A stretch of 64,000 bases of DNA from Alkaliphilus peptidifermentans DSM 18978 (GCF_900101495.1 NZ_FMUS01000020.1:1-64000); one strand, 5' to 3'; shown: positions 7,474-16,550, counted from the first letter of the stretch. Made by a program: numbers and translations. Notes: generated by a model not told the origin, from the sequence alone.

Positions 7474-10110
7474 ATGGCAAAGCAAAAGGTTCTCATAACC
7501 AACAAAATGGATTTTATAAGCTTGGACACACAAAATGCCAAGTTTGTTCCCTTTCTTGCTAGTAATGCCGAAGACCACCCTGCCCAAATCGTAGATGTCG
7601 GAACTCCGACCTTTGTTGATGGGGTAAGGGGTAAAGGTATTAAGCATAATAGAAATTATGCCTATAAATGGCATAGTGTTACTTTTCCCGATGATACCAA
7701 GAGAATTATATCATTTTGGTTTAAACCTACAGCAGAAGATGTTGAAGCTACTGGCTCCAATTGGCGGATACTTGCATCTACAAGGGGAGACGGTTACGGT
7801 ACCAATTATGGATTCCATGCAGCTTTATATAATGGAAGATTAAATGTAAGGGTTTACGGAAATGCCGGTTCTTTAGATATGTATTCTCAAGGAACAACGG
7901 GAACCTCAACATATCCGTATTTTATGGCTGAAGCTGATAAATGGCACCACTTTTTATTAATATATGACGAAGACGGGTTTTATAAGGTGGACGTTTTTGT
8001 AGATGGAGTGAGGATACTCTACTCAGGTGTTAATCCACATGTAAGGGGCTTTACAAGATCCTTTACTATTGGAGATATGTTAAATAGCAATGGAACAATT
8101 TCTGTGAATGCCTTCGAAGGAGAAACTGATGAAGTTTTCTTCATCAGTGGAGAAGCATGGACTATGGATAATCGAGGTAATTACTATGATGATATAACCA
8201 ACAATCGATTCGTTGATTATTGGACGCTTCCTGGTTCAATACAACTTCCCCAATATATAAAAAGGACAGAAATAGAACGAGATGTTCCCGATGGTGAACC
8301 TGGCGAAACAGAGATCATTATTGTTGAAGAATTAGTGTATAGCGACCAAGTTGTTGAATGGGAAAGTAAAGCATTAGACCTTGACAAACCATTTGATAAT
8401 TATGGGCGACTTCAAATTAATTATGAAGCTCCACAAGAAACAACCCTCAGATTTTTTACAAAGGTTAGCTCAGACGGTACACAATGGTCAGTATGGGAAG
8501 AACTACGTCATGACGGGGTTATTATTTCACCAAGTGAAAGGTTTTTGAAAATAAAGATACAATTATCAACAGGTAATTTGAATAAAACCCCAAGGGTAGA
8601 TGAAATTCAAGTACTGGAATATGGAACCATTGAAAGACTTCCATTAGTTAATCAGCCTTTAAAGCTATATAAAGACCTTGATACTGGGCTTGAGTATATA
8701 GGTGAGTTGATGAATGCTTACGATATTATTGTTGAAGAAGAAATTAACGGCGAAGACCTTCTTACCTTTAAGGTGCCAATTAACGATCCTAAGCGAAGGG
8801 AATTGGGAGCCGAACCCGTGGAACTTATAGCTGAAATTTCTGATAGACGTTATATCATAAGGGAAGCGATAGATGAAAGAAGCGATGATGGTAAGCTGTA
8901 TACCACCTTTAAGGCAGAAGCGTTATTCTATGAATTAAGAGATTTCAAAATTCCAAAGCTAGAGCTAGAAGACGCAACGGCATTTCAAGCAATTACAGAA
9001 ATTTTAAAGGCTTCGGTTCCTGCATCAGGATGGACTCTTGGCCTATGCGAGATACCCAACACCCGTAAAAGGGATATAAAAATTGAATGGAAATCCGTAT
9101 TGATGGCACTTCGTGAAGTTTTAAATATTTGGGGCGGAGAATTAGTATTTAACAGCATTACCAAAGAAGTTTCATTTTATCAGATATATGGGGCAGATAA
9201 TGGGGTTCGTTTTTACTATAATAAAAACTTAAAACGCATTGTTCGAACTGTTGATACGTACGAACTGATTACACGCCTGTATCCACAGGGAAAAGGAAAC
9301 TTAGATATAAAAACAGTAAATGAGGGAATTGAATACCTAGAGGATTTAACATGGGTAAATGCTTTGGAACTGAGAAACAAGATAAGAGTTGGACATTGGA
9401 AGGACGAAGGCTATATTTATCCCAGTGATTTAAAGGAAGCAGCCCAGCTAATACTTGAAGATATAAGTCGCCCAAGGATAGGTTACGTTGTAACAGTTCA
9501 AGATCTTTCTCTTTTATCAGGACATGAGCATGAAAGCTTTAATATGGGAGACTATGTTTACACTGTTGACAACGAACTATTATCTTCAGAAATTAAATCC
9601 CGAATTATCAGACGTCAATATAATGTTAGGGAACCATGGAAAACAGTTGTTGAACTGGCACAATCGAAGCGGCTATTGTCGGATGCACTTCGTAAAGCAG
9701 TTGATGATAAAATGGAATATTTACAGACCGCCGACCTATTAGATGCCACCGATGCCCGACAAATGACGGTCTTTAATTATCTTCTTAATTCGAGGGCAGA
9801 ACAAGGGATTAACGCAGATTGGCAACAAATTGGAACAGGATTTACCATTGCTAATGAAGGTCATTCAGGGGAATGGTCTTTTAAAGTTGACGGAAATTTT
9901 GGTAAGACAAACAGATTAATACAACGAGTTTACGGGGTTTCACACCGAAACTCCTATACTATATCAGCAGCGGTTGGAACAGAGGGGCAAGTGGTTAGGG
10001 GCGGAACCCAGGGGCTAGAGCCCTTTGTTGGATTGAAGGTTGTTATAACCTACACCGATGGAACAAAGGAAGAACAGCTTCTTGGAATTGATGATACAAC
10101 CAAAAACTAA
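7474..10110 (+). CDS. Tal-like tail tip protein with lectin-type domain
   Basis: 878 residues. Residues about 1-240 form a concanavalin A/LamG-like sandwich (SFWFKPTAEDV, KWHHFLLIYDEDG, VDVFVDGVRILYSG). Residues 290-390 look like a discoidin-type module (ALDLDKPFDNYGRL to SSDGTQWSVWEEL). Residues about 395-760 match the prophage tail/endopeptidase (gp44/Tal-like) fold: NAYDIIVEEEINGEDLLTF, DRRYIIREAIDER, then TRLYPQGKGNLD. The last 110 residues resemble a carbohydrate-binding module. An N-terminal lectin placed before a Tal domain is unusual; normally the Tal domain is first. The product probably caps the tail and binds cell-surface glycans. GGGGGTG precedes the ATG. Confidence 0.75.
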   Translation: MAKQKVLITNKMDFISLDTQNAKFVPFLASNAEDHPAQIVDVGTPTFVDGVRGKGIKHNRNYAYKWHSVTFPDDTKRIISFWFKPTAEDVEATGSNWRILASTRGDGYGTNYGFHAALYNGRLNVRVYGNAGSLDMYSQGTTGTSTYPYFMAEADKWHHFLLIYDEDGFYKVDVFVDGVRILYSGVNPHVRGFTRSFTIGDMLNSNGTISVNAFEGETDEVFFISGEAWTMDNRGNYYDDITNNRFVDYWTLPGSIQLPQYIKRTEIERDVPDGEPGETEIIIVEELVYSDQVVEWESKALDLDKPFDNYGRLQINYEAPQETTLRFFTKVSSDGTQWSVWEELRHDGVIISPSERFLKIKIQLSTGNLNKTPRVDEIQVLEYGTIERLPLVNQPLKLYKDLDTGLEYIGELMNAYDIIVEEEINGEDLLTFKVPINDPKRRELGAEPVELIAEISDRRYIIREAIDERSDDGKLYTTFKAEALFYELRDFKIPKLELEDATAFQAITEILKASVPASGWTLGLCEIPNTRKRDIKIEWKSVLMALREVLNIWGGELVFNSITKEVSFYQIYGADNGVRFYYNKNLKRIVRTVDTYELITRLYPQGKGNLDIKTVNEGIEYLEDLTWVNALELRNKIRVGHWKDEGYIYPSDLKEAAQLILEDISRPRIGYVVTVQDLSLLSGHEHESFNMGDYVYTVDNELLSSEIKSRIIRRQYNVREPWKTVVELAQSKRLLSDALRKAVDDKMEYLQTADLLDATDARQMTVFNYLLNSRAEQGINADWQQIGTGFTIANEGHSGEWSFKVDGNFGKTNRLIQRVYGVSHRNSYTISAAVGTEGQVVRGGTQGLEPFVGLKVVITYTDGTKEEQLLGIDDTTKN

Positions 10111-10152
10111 GGTATAGATCTCGTGTATTAAAGTAGATTAGGGGGTGAATTA

Positions 10153-10362
10153 ATGGCGATGAACAGTGTCTTCTTCAATATTAAAGCCAAGAATGTTCTG
10201 GCCAATGCTTCAAAAAGGGTGGATTACATTGATGTGATGCTGGAAATGACCGACTATTCTGGTGCAGTTTATTTTACTGATATAATATTCCAAGGCGGCG
10301 GGGTTGCGACGTCGTGGGTTGGTCATGTATCAGAAATAAAATGGTCCTTTGACAATGCTTAA
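10153..10362 (+). CDS. Small tail-associated protein, adhesin-type module
   Basis: 69 residues following GGGGGTG. It contains a module (RVDYIDVMLEMTD then VYFTDIIFQGGG and SWVGHVSEIKW) that recurs at the start of the next gene product (VQHIDLEIVVSD, IYFTDLQFQTGE, GWVPKTEEL). The stop TAA at 10360-10362 overlaps the ATG of the next gene at 10355, so translation is coupled. It is either a true small subunit or one half of an ancestral protein split by a frame change. Function unknown. Confidence 0.55.
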   Translation: MAMNSVFFNIKAKNVLANASKRVDYIDVMLEMTDYSGAVYFTDIIFQGGGVATSWVGHVSEIKWSFDNA

Positions 10363-11263
10363 AGCAGAAGATTGGGTTCGTTATTATGGCACATTTAGCC
10401 CGAACGCAACCGACAAAAGGGTCCAACATATTGACCTTGAAATTGTCGTTTCGGATGCTGTAATACGAAATGAAAGAAATGAAGATGTTCCAATTTATTT
10501 TACAGATCTTCAATTTCAAACGGGGGAACAGGTAACAGGGTGGGTTCCTAAAACTGAGGAATTGCTACAAAGCTTATCCCATACCAATGACGAAACACGC
10601 TTCATGGCTTCAAACAATCATCACTTAGGTAGACCACCACGTCAATGGGAGCTTCAAGAACGATTATTTAATATAGTTGGTCGTGGCCACCAGGTAATTT
10701 GTATCCCCAATTACTTTCCAGAAGATTGGGATGTTGAAATTTTACCTTCTGGAATTGACTTAACCCTTTATGCAAAAGAAGATTTTGATTTAATGCGGAT
10801 ATCAACAGCGGTTGGTAACCATATACCTTATGGTGAGGGGCGTATGTATGATGCAATAATTAACGATTTTTCGGCAGACAATTGGATTCAAAACTACTTT
10901 GATACCCACCCGTTGCATTATCGCTATTCTCGAGAGTTTTGGATCAATGGCGGAATTGGTTCAGCAGAGCAACCAATTAAAATAATAGCTTCTACAAGAA
11001 TGGCGTCATTTGCTGGGCAGGGTATAGATATAAAGGAAAGAAAAACAATTAATATTGGGGGTTACCCCATGTATGTTGGACGCAATCAATTTATGACTAT
11101 TCCAAAGGGGTCAGTCCGTTTTCTAATTGAGTTTTATAAACAAATTCCCCTTCGGCGTTCTGGGGCTCCTTACGATGGGTGGTTACATTTGGCAGATACA
11201 GGAATTGGCTATTGGGGAAGGGCGGAATTCAAGCAATGGACCTATGGACGTTCAAGAATTTAA
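10355..11263 (+). CDS. Tail-associated protein, unknown function
   Basis: 302 residues from the ATG at 10355, embedded in the end of the preceding small gene in a different frame. The first 70 residues repeat the module seen in that small protein. The remainder is beta-rich and carries NHIPYGEGRMYDAIINDFS and IKIIASTRMASFAGQGIDIKE; family not recognised. No signal peptide or membrane span. Position between the Tal-like and GH18-type proteins suggests a baseplate or receptor-binding component. Confidence 0.6.
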   Translation: MLKAEDWVRYYGTFSPNATDKRVQHIDLEIVVSDAVIRNERNEDVPIYFTDLQFQTGEQVTGWVPKTEELLQSLSHTNDETRFMASNNHHLGRPPRQWELQERLFNIVGRGHQVICIPNYFPEDWDVEILPSGIDLTLYAKEDFDLMRISTAVGNHIPYGEGRMYDAIINDFSADNWIQNYFDTHPLHYRYSREFWINGGIGSAEQPIKIIASTRMASFAGQGIDIKERKTINIGGYPMYVGRNQFMTIPKGSVRFLIEFYKQIPLRRSGAPYDGWLHLADTGIGYWGRAEFKQWTYGRSRI

Positions 11264-11278
11264 AAGGGGGTGTTTGAT

Positions 11279-14140
11279 ATGTCAGATAATCGTCGAATAA
11301 TAAGCTGGACACTTATGGCGAATAATAACGAATCAAGTGATTTTAATCGAGACATACGAAAATATAACCATAAAATATATTCAATAGGTCTTCACGAATT
11401 TGGGATTTCAAGGGAAGGATATATTTACAATCTTCGAATGGGCTTGCAAAGGGATAACAATTTTGCTGGTCGCTTCTTCAGGGGCGATGGCTCTGTAAAC
11501 CATATAGCCAGAAATAGTGTTCCTGTTATGCTTGAACAACATATCATTGATTATCCCCATATTGAATGGCACCTTCAACCCGTTTGTTTTGGTTGGAGTT
11601 CTGTGAAGCCATTGTTGGACAATGAGAGTGTTAATCCTGAAGGACGTCTTCCTCAGAATCAACTTTCCTATGAGCTCAATCTTTTATTTGACCTTTTTAG
11701 TACCTCAAGGAATACAGGGACACCCCTTAACATTATCGGATTAGAACTTGACATTGAGGCCACCATGTCTGGTGACCCTGATGCTATTGGATATGACGAT
11801 AAATTTGTTCAGCTATTACAAAAGATTAAGCAAGAAGTTGTAATTCCAAGGAATTTAAAGTACAGAATTAACACCTTTGCACAATGGGGAAGAAATAATC
11901 CCTTTTATTACAGATTTCATAATTATGAAAAGTTGGCAGAAGCATCAGATCATCAGGGAAACGCCCTTGTTGACGAAATACAAATAATGACCTATGACTT
12001 CGCTTGGTCCGGCTCAGCACCAGGAGCATCAACACCTGTCTATTGGTTTCGTAATGTGGCTAACTGGGCAAAGAAATGCTTCGACCCAAAGGAAAACCCA
12101 AAAAGCAAACTATCAATGGATAAGATATTCCTTGGATCAGCAGGATACGGAGTTCGTTGGGGTATATTTAATCCAGAAGAAAGACAGGGTCGAAACATCA
12201 CTTTTCGAAATCTTATTGGGTGGCAAAATGGATACTACCGACATTTTCACCAAAACGAAGATGGTGTTTATGTTTACCACCATCAAGAATATCTTCAACA
12301 AGCAGCATTTGAGGATTTTCATTCAAAAAATCAAATTATGCTTCCCCACGTGTATGATATACTCTCAGCTAAATACGGAGACATTACGGGGCATAGTACC
12401 GCCAGAGATTATTATAACTCAAAACACTTTGCAACAACATATTCACGAAGTCAGCAGGGGGAATTTGGAAATGTTGTAGCAGTATTAACCGAACCCGATA
12501 CAATTGATGGGAAATTCGCACCAATGGCACCCTTAACAAAAAAGGTCAATAATCAAGATTATATCTTCAATGGGTTTATCCCCCAAAGACGGCAATTCAT
12601 TCCTAAGTTCAAAACAGAAGATGGTCAAGTAGTCAAATATTGTGATCTTGAGGAAGTATCTGAAGCATCGGCCATTTATAATGTGCAGGCATCAGGAACC
12701 TACAAAGTTATAGCATTACTTGGTTTTCCATGGTACTCAAATGCTAGAATAGGTGGAACAATTAACGGTCAATCCTTCAATTTTGGTAGCAATCTTCCAG
12801 ACTATTATCCCCTTTACTTTAAACAATCACATTGGGCGGAGCTAGGAACATACACCTTTAATGGAGAAGGCTCCATTATTATTAACGGAGAGGCTTGTGA
12901 TAGTGGTGTTCATATTTTTGGCTTTGTCCTTAGTCAAACCTACAAGCACAGCTTCCAAGGTGGAGCCATTGATTTTAATACGAATGTGCAACCCTTTGCT
13001 AAGAAAGATAAGTCATCTGCACCAATCCCTTCAAATCTAGTGCTTTCATTAGAGGTTTTAAGGCAAGATGCACGGCCAGCAATATTATGGGAAGACCGCT
13101 TTGGCCACTACTTAAATGACGACTTCGTTGTTGAAAATGGACTGCATAATACCACCTATTATTTACGTTATGGTACGCGAACCACCAATGGTGCAACCTT
13201 CGACGATAGTCTTGGTTATGATCGTTGTATAGGTACTATAACATCAGGACATTCAACCGGGACTTGGCAGGTTAATAATGATGCCTTCGGGTCAGCCAGT
13301 GCCGTTGGCAGTGGTGACTTGGTTTTTAATAAGCAATTCATTGGTAACCTCCAGGTTGAAGCAACCCTTCGACTTGAGCAAGGTAATGAAGTTGGTGTTC
13401 GTTTCGGTGGTACTGCACATGACAATGGATATATTTTTATTTATAACTATTCCACCCATAGAGTCAGACTTGTGCACCAAAGCGGTGGAACAATGACTAC
13501 AGTGGTACAGGAGGCTTATGCTTATCCAAGAACTTTAGGAGAACGACTTACCCTTAAGGTTCAAATGTACAATGGAAGGGCCTATTGCTTTGTTGGAACT
13601 GTAAGGGTATTTAGTTCCAATGGTATTGCCCTAGACCGTACTGCTGGCGGTGCCTGTGGTGTTTATTCACCAACTCCAGCAAGGGTTTATGTCTTAGGAA
13701 TCAGTACACTTGATCGTTGGGAACCAATGGAGAAATTTGAAATCCAAGTTGATGGGAACATTTATAAGTTTGGGGAAGAATCACGTAATAATATCCAATA
13801 TGATGAGTGGGGATATTTGATGTATTCAGGGAGAAATGAAATAAATACAAGAGTTAATCCTAATCAGTTCCCAAAGGATTATACATTCCATATTCAAGAG
13901 ATTTCCGGTTTTCAAGGTTCAAAAAACCTTAAAATTAAGTTCGTAGACCCAGGTCTTTGGTTCGCCAATTGTTATGTCGGAGATGCACAAGGCTGTTCTA
14001 TAATGTATGCTGGAGACAGCTATACCTTTAATAACTTAATGAATATCGCTGTTGAAGAATACGGTGCAAAAGGAATTGGCCTCTGGACACTGGGTCAAGA
14101 AGACCCACAAGTCTTTGAAATAGTTCCGGATACAAAATAA
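11279..14140 (+). CDS. GH18-type glycosidase/adhesin tail protein, split barrel
   Basis: 953 residues from the ATG at 11279 (AAGGGGG 8 bases upstream; a GTG at 11270 is an alternative). Residues about 1-375 read as a GH18 chitinase/YaaH-like barrel: the catalytic strand is GLELDIE at 154-160, where E160 would be the acid and D158 is kept though the first Asp of DxxDxDxE is Ile and the second Glu. QIMTYDFAW (235-243) matches the next active-site strand. The final barrel strand appears only at the C-terminus (GIGLWTLGQEDP, about 930-941). Between them lie about 550 residues of lectin-like sandwiches, including a ConA-type domain near 620-810. Probably cleaves or binds cell-wall or surface glycans at the tail tip. 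Confidence 0.7.
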   Translation: MSDNRRIISWTLMANNNESSDFNRDIRKYNHKIYSIGLHEFGISREGYIYNLRMGLQRDNNFAGRFFRGDGSVNHIARNSVPVMLEQHIIDYPHIEWHLQPVCFGWSSVKPLLDNESVNPEGRLPQNQLSYELNLLFDLFSTSRNTGTPLNIIGLELDIEATMSGDPDAIGYDDKFVQLLQKIKQEVVIPRNLKYRINTFAQWGRNNPFYYRFHNYEKLAEASDHQGNALVDEIQIMTYDFAWSGSAPGASTPVYWFRNVANWAKKCFDPKENPKSKLSMDKIFLGSAGYGVRWGIFNPEERQGRNITFRNLIGWQNGYYRHFHQNEDGVYVYHHQEYLQQAAFEDFHSKNQIMLPHVYDILSAKYGDITGHSTARDYYNSKHFATTYSRSQQGEFGNVVAVLTEPDTIDGKFAPMAPLTKKVNNQDYIFNGFIPQRRQFIPKFKTEDGQVVKYCDLEEVSEASAIYNVQASGTYKVIALLGFPWYSNARIGGTINGQSFNFGSNLPDYYPLYFKQSHWAELGTYTFNGEGSIIINGEACDSGVHIFGFVLSQTYKHSFQGGAIDFNTNVQPFAKKDKSSAPIPSNLVLSLEVLRQDARPAILWEDRFGHYLNDDFVVENGLHNTTYYLRYGTRTTNGATFDDSLGYDRCIGTITSGHSTGTWQVNNDAFGSASAVGSGDLVFNKQFIGNLQVEATLRLEQGNEVGVRFGGTAHDNGYIFIYNYSTHRVRLVHQSGGTMTTVVQEAYAYPRTLGERLTLKVQMYNGRAYCFVGTVRVFSSNGIALDRTAGGACGVYSPTPARVYVLGISTLDRWEPMEKFEIQVDGNIYKFGEESRNNIQYDEWGYLMYSGRNEINTRVNPNQFPKDYTFHIQEISGFQGSKNLKIKFVDPGLWFANCYVGDAQGCSIMYAGDSYTFNNLMNIAVEEYGAKGIGLWTLGQEDPQVFEIVPDTK

Positions 14141-14170
14141 AGTAGGATTCAATTTAAGGGGGGTGCTTGT

Positions 14171-14422
14171 GTGGAAAACTTTCTTGTTACCCTTGCACAA
14201 AGTCAAGGGCTATGGGCAGCGTTGTTTATCTTCCTATTTCTTCATCAAATAAAAGAGAATAAGCAAGCAAGAGTTGAAGCGGCAGAAAGGGAAGACAAGC
14301 TTATAAATTTTATTACCAACATGTCAGCCAATTTTGAGAGTCTTGCGGCACAATACAAAAATCTTGCTAAAGATGTTGATTATATTAAAACTAAGGTCGC
14401 TGAAAATCCTCTAAGCAAATAA
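14171..14422 (+). CDS. BhlA/UviB-type holin-like protein
   Basis: 83 residues from a GTG at 14171 after AAGGGGGG. One N-terminal hydrophobic span (about residues 12-28, GLWAALFIFLFLHQIKE) is followed by a charged coiled-coil tail with DVDYIKTKV. This is the layout of BhlA/UviB bacteriocin-type holins. UviB accompanies the UviA sigma factor in clostridial bacteriocin loci, and a sigma-like gene also lies close by here (15157). It probably permeabilises the membrane to release tail particles. No dedicated endolysin gene follows, which is unusual. Confidence 0.75.
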   Translation: MENFLVTLAQSQGLWAALFIFLFLHQIKENKQARVEAAEREDKLINFITNMSANFESLAAQYKNLAKDVDYIKTKVAENPLSK

Positions 14423-14445
14423 TAACATCACCGCTGGAGGGCATT

Positions 14446-14592
14446 AATTATGCAATTTCCTAAAATAAAAATCATGAATATAAACATATAAACATATTAA
14501 TTAATATTATGGTATATTATAATTACTTGAGGAAATTTCATTATTCCCTTTGGTTGATTCTTTTACATAAATTTCAATTATGCAATTTCCTA
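14446..14592. repeat. Pair of 17-bp direct repeats around a non-coding gap
   Basis: The same 17 bases (AATTATGCAATTTCCTA) occur at 14446-14462 and 14576-14592, with a related inverted piece (GGAAATTTCA) at 14531-14540. The first copy overlaps an orphan start (GGAGGG, then ATG at 14450) that opens a 13-codon frame ending at 14491. The gap holds no gene. Possible meanings are operator sites for the neighbouring ribbon-helix-helix protein, or a deletion scar where an endolysin would be expected. Confidence 0.6.
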
Positions 14593-14627
14593 ACTTATGA
14601 AAATTAATCAAGAAAGGCGGGCTGAAC

Positions 14628-14843
14628 ATGGTTGAAAAAAAGGCCGTTAAGAAGCCTTTTTCTGTAAGGGTTGACGAAGATACCGCAGAAAGATTACGTG
14701 TATTATCAGCGGTGTTGAATGTTGATCTTGCACAACTGTTCGAAATTATAGTACATGAGATGGAACATAAATATCTTGATGAAGAACAAAAACGTGCAAT
14801 GGATATACTTCTTACGGCACGGTATAATTACAAAAAAAGATAA
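14628..14843 (+). CDS. Ribbon-helix-helix (Arc/CopG-like) regulator
   Basis: 71 residues. The pattern is that of a small ribbon-helix-helix protein: a beta strand KPFSVRVDEDTAERLRVLSAV, then helix A, a short turn (NVDLAQLFE) and helix B (IIVHEMEHKY). Such proteins bind operator DNA as dimers. GAAAGGCGGG precedes the ATG. It lies between the holin and the sigma-like gene and ends at its own terminator, so it is a good candidate repressor of the island; the repeats at 14446 and 14576 and the palindrome at 15010 are possible sites. Confidence 0.7.
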   Translation: MVEKKAVKKPFSVRVDEDTAERLRVLSAVLNVDLAQLFEIIVHEMEHKYLDEEQKRAMDILLTARYNYKKR

Positions 14844-14859
14844 CATAAATATAATCACA

Positions 14860-14889
14860 AGTCGGAATAATATTCCGGCTTTTTTTTTA
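14860..14889 (+). terminator. Rho-independent terminator
   Basis: A 9-bp stem (14860-14868 with 14872-14880, one G-T pair) and a 3-base loop, followed by a run of T. Ends the ribbon-helix-helix gene. Confidence 0.85.
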
Positions 14890-15156
14890 AAAAAATTGTA
14901 ATTAGTTTTCAAATGAAGGACAAATAGTTCTTCATTTTTTTGATTTTTACCACCGTCCTTCTAAAAAATTTGAATCGCTTGATTGGAATTTTTTACAAAA
15001 TACCGCATTGTAAACATGTTTACGTTGCTATATAATGTAAATAAATTACAAAAAGGGATTATATAGGACGCTTAACAAAATATTCCCATATACACCATAA
15101 CGAACCTCAAAACATTTCGACATTAGTCCCTAACTACTAATTCGAAAAGGGTCGTT
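14890..15156. other. Regulatory gap upstream of the sigma-like gene
   Basis: No gene is visible. The notable content is the promoter with overlapping palindrome at 15008-15036, listed separately. The leader from there to the ATG is about 115 bases with no strong hairpin that I can see. Confidence 0.5.
15008..15036 (+). promoter_or_regulatory. Promoter with overlapping 14-bp palindromic operator
   Basis: -35 TTGTAA (15008-15013), a 17-base spacer, -10 TATAAT (15031-15036). A perfect palindrome GTAAACATGTTTAC (15010-15023) covers the -35 end and part of the spacer, the classic place for a repressor. It is not a LexA box, which would need GAAC and GTTC four bases apart. Confidence 0.7.
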
Positions 15157-15810
15157 ATGATGAAAAATATTAACAATAAGATTATTAATCAATTGGCTTT
15201 ACAATTCAATAAGGGAAACACTGGGGCAATAACTGAATTGGTTGAAGCACTAAAGGGTTTTATTAAGCTTGAAGCTGGGAAAGCAGTTTATAAGGCGGAA
15301 GGATATAAAATACAAATCCCTGCTGAAGACTTTGAAAGTGTTTTTTGCCAAGCAATATGGGAAGCCGCCAAAGATTTCAACGGTTCTTCTCATTTTATCC
15401 AAAGACTTAGAATCTTTATGAAAAGAAGGGAAGCTGACGTATGGCGGCAATATCGTACAATTAAGGATGGAGAAATTAATTACATTAAAGCAAGGTTAAC
15501 TTCACTAGATGCTGAAATTAACGAAGAGAGGGACACCATAGGTGACATAATTCTTACAAAACATGCTTCGCCAAGTCATGAAGAGGAAATTGTAGGCTTA
15601 AATATCATCTGTAACGCAATTAATGATTTTGCTCGTGTGAATGCTAAATTCGCGGCAATAATTGAGATGTTATCTATGGAAGCAACCCAAGAAGATATTG
15701 CTAATTTCCTTGGTGAAGCTCAGTACGACGGAAAGTGTCGTTCGGTAGTTTGCAGGGCAAGAAAAGCCTTCCAGCGGTTTTTAGTCCAACAATACGATTA
15801 TATTGATTAA
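15157..15810 (+). CDS. Phage-type RNA polymerase sigma factor-like protein
   Basis: 217 residues, starting at tandem ATG codons after AAAAGGG. Residues about 20-110 look like sigma region 2 (KLEAGKAVYKAEGYKI, FESVFCQAIWEAAKDF, then a helix rich in Arg and Trp). Residues 145-215 look like region 4 with a helix-turn-helix (MLSMEATQEDIANFLGEA then KCRSVVCRARKAFQRF). Size and layout resemble the small positive-regulator sigmas of the UviA/TcdR kind, though I cannot assign it to that group. It sits behind a palindrome-overlapped promoter and probably switches on the tail genes. Confidence 0.65.
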   Translation: MMKNINNKIINQLALQFNKGNTGAITELVEALKGFIKLEAGKAVYKAEGYKIQIPAEDFESVFCQAIWEAAKDFNGSSHFIQRLRIFMKRREADVWRQYRTIKDGEINYIKARLTSLDAEINEERDTIGDIILTKHASPSHEEEIVGLNIICNAINDFARVNAKFAAIIEMLSMEATQEDIANFLGEAQYDGKCRSVVCRARKAFQRFLVQQYDYID

Positions 15811-15885
15811 ATAAAGTTATATAAAGTAGCAGCAAAAACCAGTAGTCCGGTTAGCATTGAAATTAAACTTGAAGGGAGGGGTAGC

Positions 15886-16176
15886 GTGAAAAAAGCAATC
15901 AAGATAATGGCAAATATTATTGGGGCAGTCTTAGTAATAGTCCTCCTATTTGGACTTCCAGCCTTACTCTTTATGATGTCGTTGGAGGTTATTCTACACG
16001 TATTTTGGGGATTACCGTCTTTGAATTTCTTTCAAAGCTCTTGCTTATTTATTGGTCTTATGATTGTTGGGAGGATACTATATGGTATGGCATTTAAAGT
16101 AAAAAATTTATTCGAAAATAAGGAGGCAATATTATGGAAAAAGAAATCAATATTGATGAAATACTTGATCAAGTAA
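15886..16176 (+). CDS. Small membrane protein, unknown
   Basis: 96 residues from a GTG at 15886, chosen because GAAGGGAGGGG sits just upstream. Two hydrophobic segments, about residues 9-31 and 48-70, predict a two-span membrane protein with a basic C-terminus. The 3' end overlaps the next gene by 43 bases. No family recognised. It might be a second lysis or immunity component, but this is only suggested by its place in the island. Confidence 0.55.
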   Translation: MKKAIKIMANIIGAVLVIVLLFGLPALLFMMSLEVILHVFWGLPSLNFFQSSCLFIGLMIVGRILYGMAFKVKNLFENKEAILWKKKSILMKYLIK

Positions 16177-16550
16177 TGAGGTTGGAAGTTGGTCAACCAT
16201 TGGATGAAGCCATTGGTTTGGAAGTGTTTAAACTGAAGAAGAATAATATATTACTAGACGTCAAGGATGTGTTTTCTGGAAAAGTAGTAGGTCAATCTAA
16301 TTGGACAACAGCCGACGGAACACCGATTTTTATACCTAAATTTTCTACAGTTCCCTTCGTTGGTTGTTTGATGATTGAAGACCTTGACGCGATTATTACG
16401 ATTGAAAGGAAGAAAAAAGGCACCTATGGCGCTAAATTTGGTGGACATGAAGGATCGAATGTTTTCATAGAAGCAGCAACATTTCCAGAAGCAATTGCAA
16501 GGGCTGCGTTATTTGAAGCTTTTTTTAAGAAGGCAAAAGAAGATATATAA
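16134..16550 (+). CDS. Small phage ABA-sandwich-like protein
   Basis: 138 residues. The N-terminal 35 residues are acidic and helical (INIDEILDQVMRLEVGQPLD). The C-terminal segment ends with the pattern ATFPEAIARAALFEAFFK, which resembles small phage proteins given the ABA-sandwich domain name; that assignment is tentative. An AAGGAGG-type site lies upstream, inside the preceding gene, and the ATG at 16134 overlaps that gene by 43 bases, so the two are coupled. Function unknown. Confidence 0.5.
   Translation: MEKEINIDEILDQVMRLEVGQPLDEAIGLEVFKLKKNNILLDVKDVFSGKVVGQSNWTTADGTPIFIPKFSTVPFVGCLMIEDLDAIITIERKKKGTYGAKFGGHEGSNVFIEAATFPEAIARAALFEAFFKKAKEDI

Noticed and set aside
15010-15023. LexA/SOS box
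   Set aside because: The palindrome GTAAACATGTTTAC lacks the GAAC-N4-GTTC spacing of Firmicute LexA sites.
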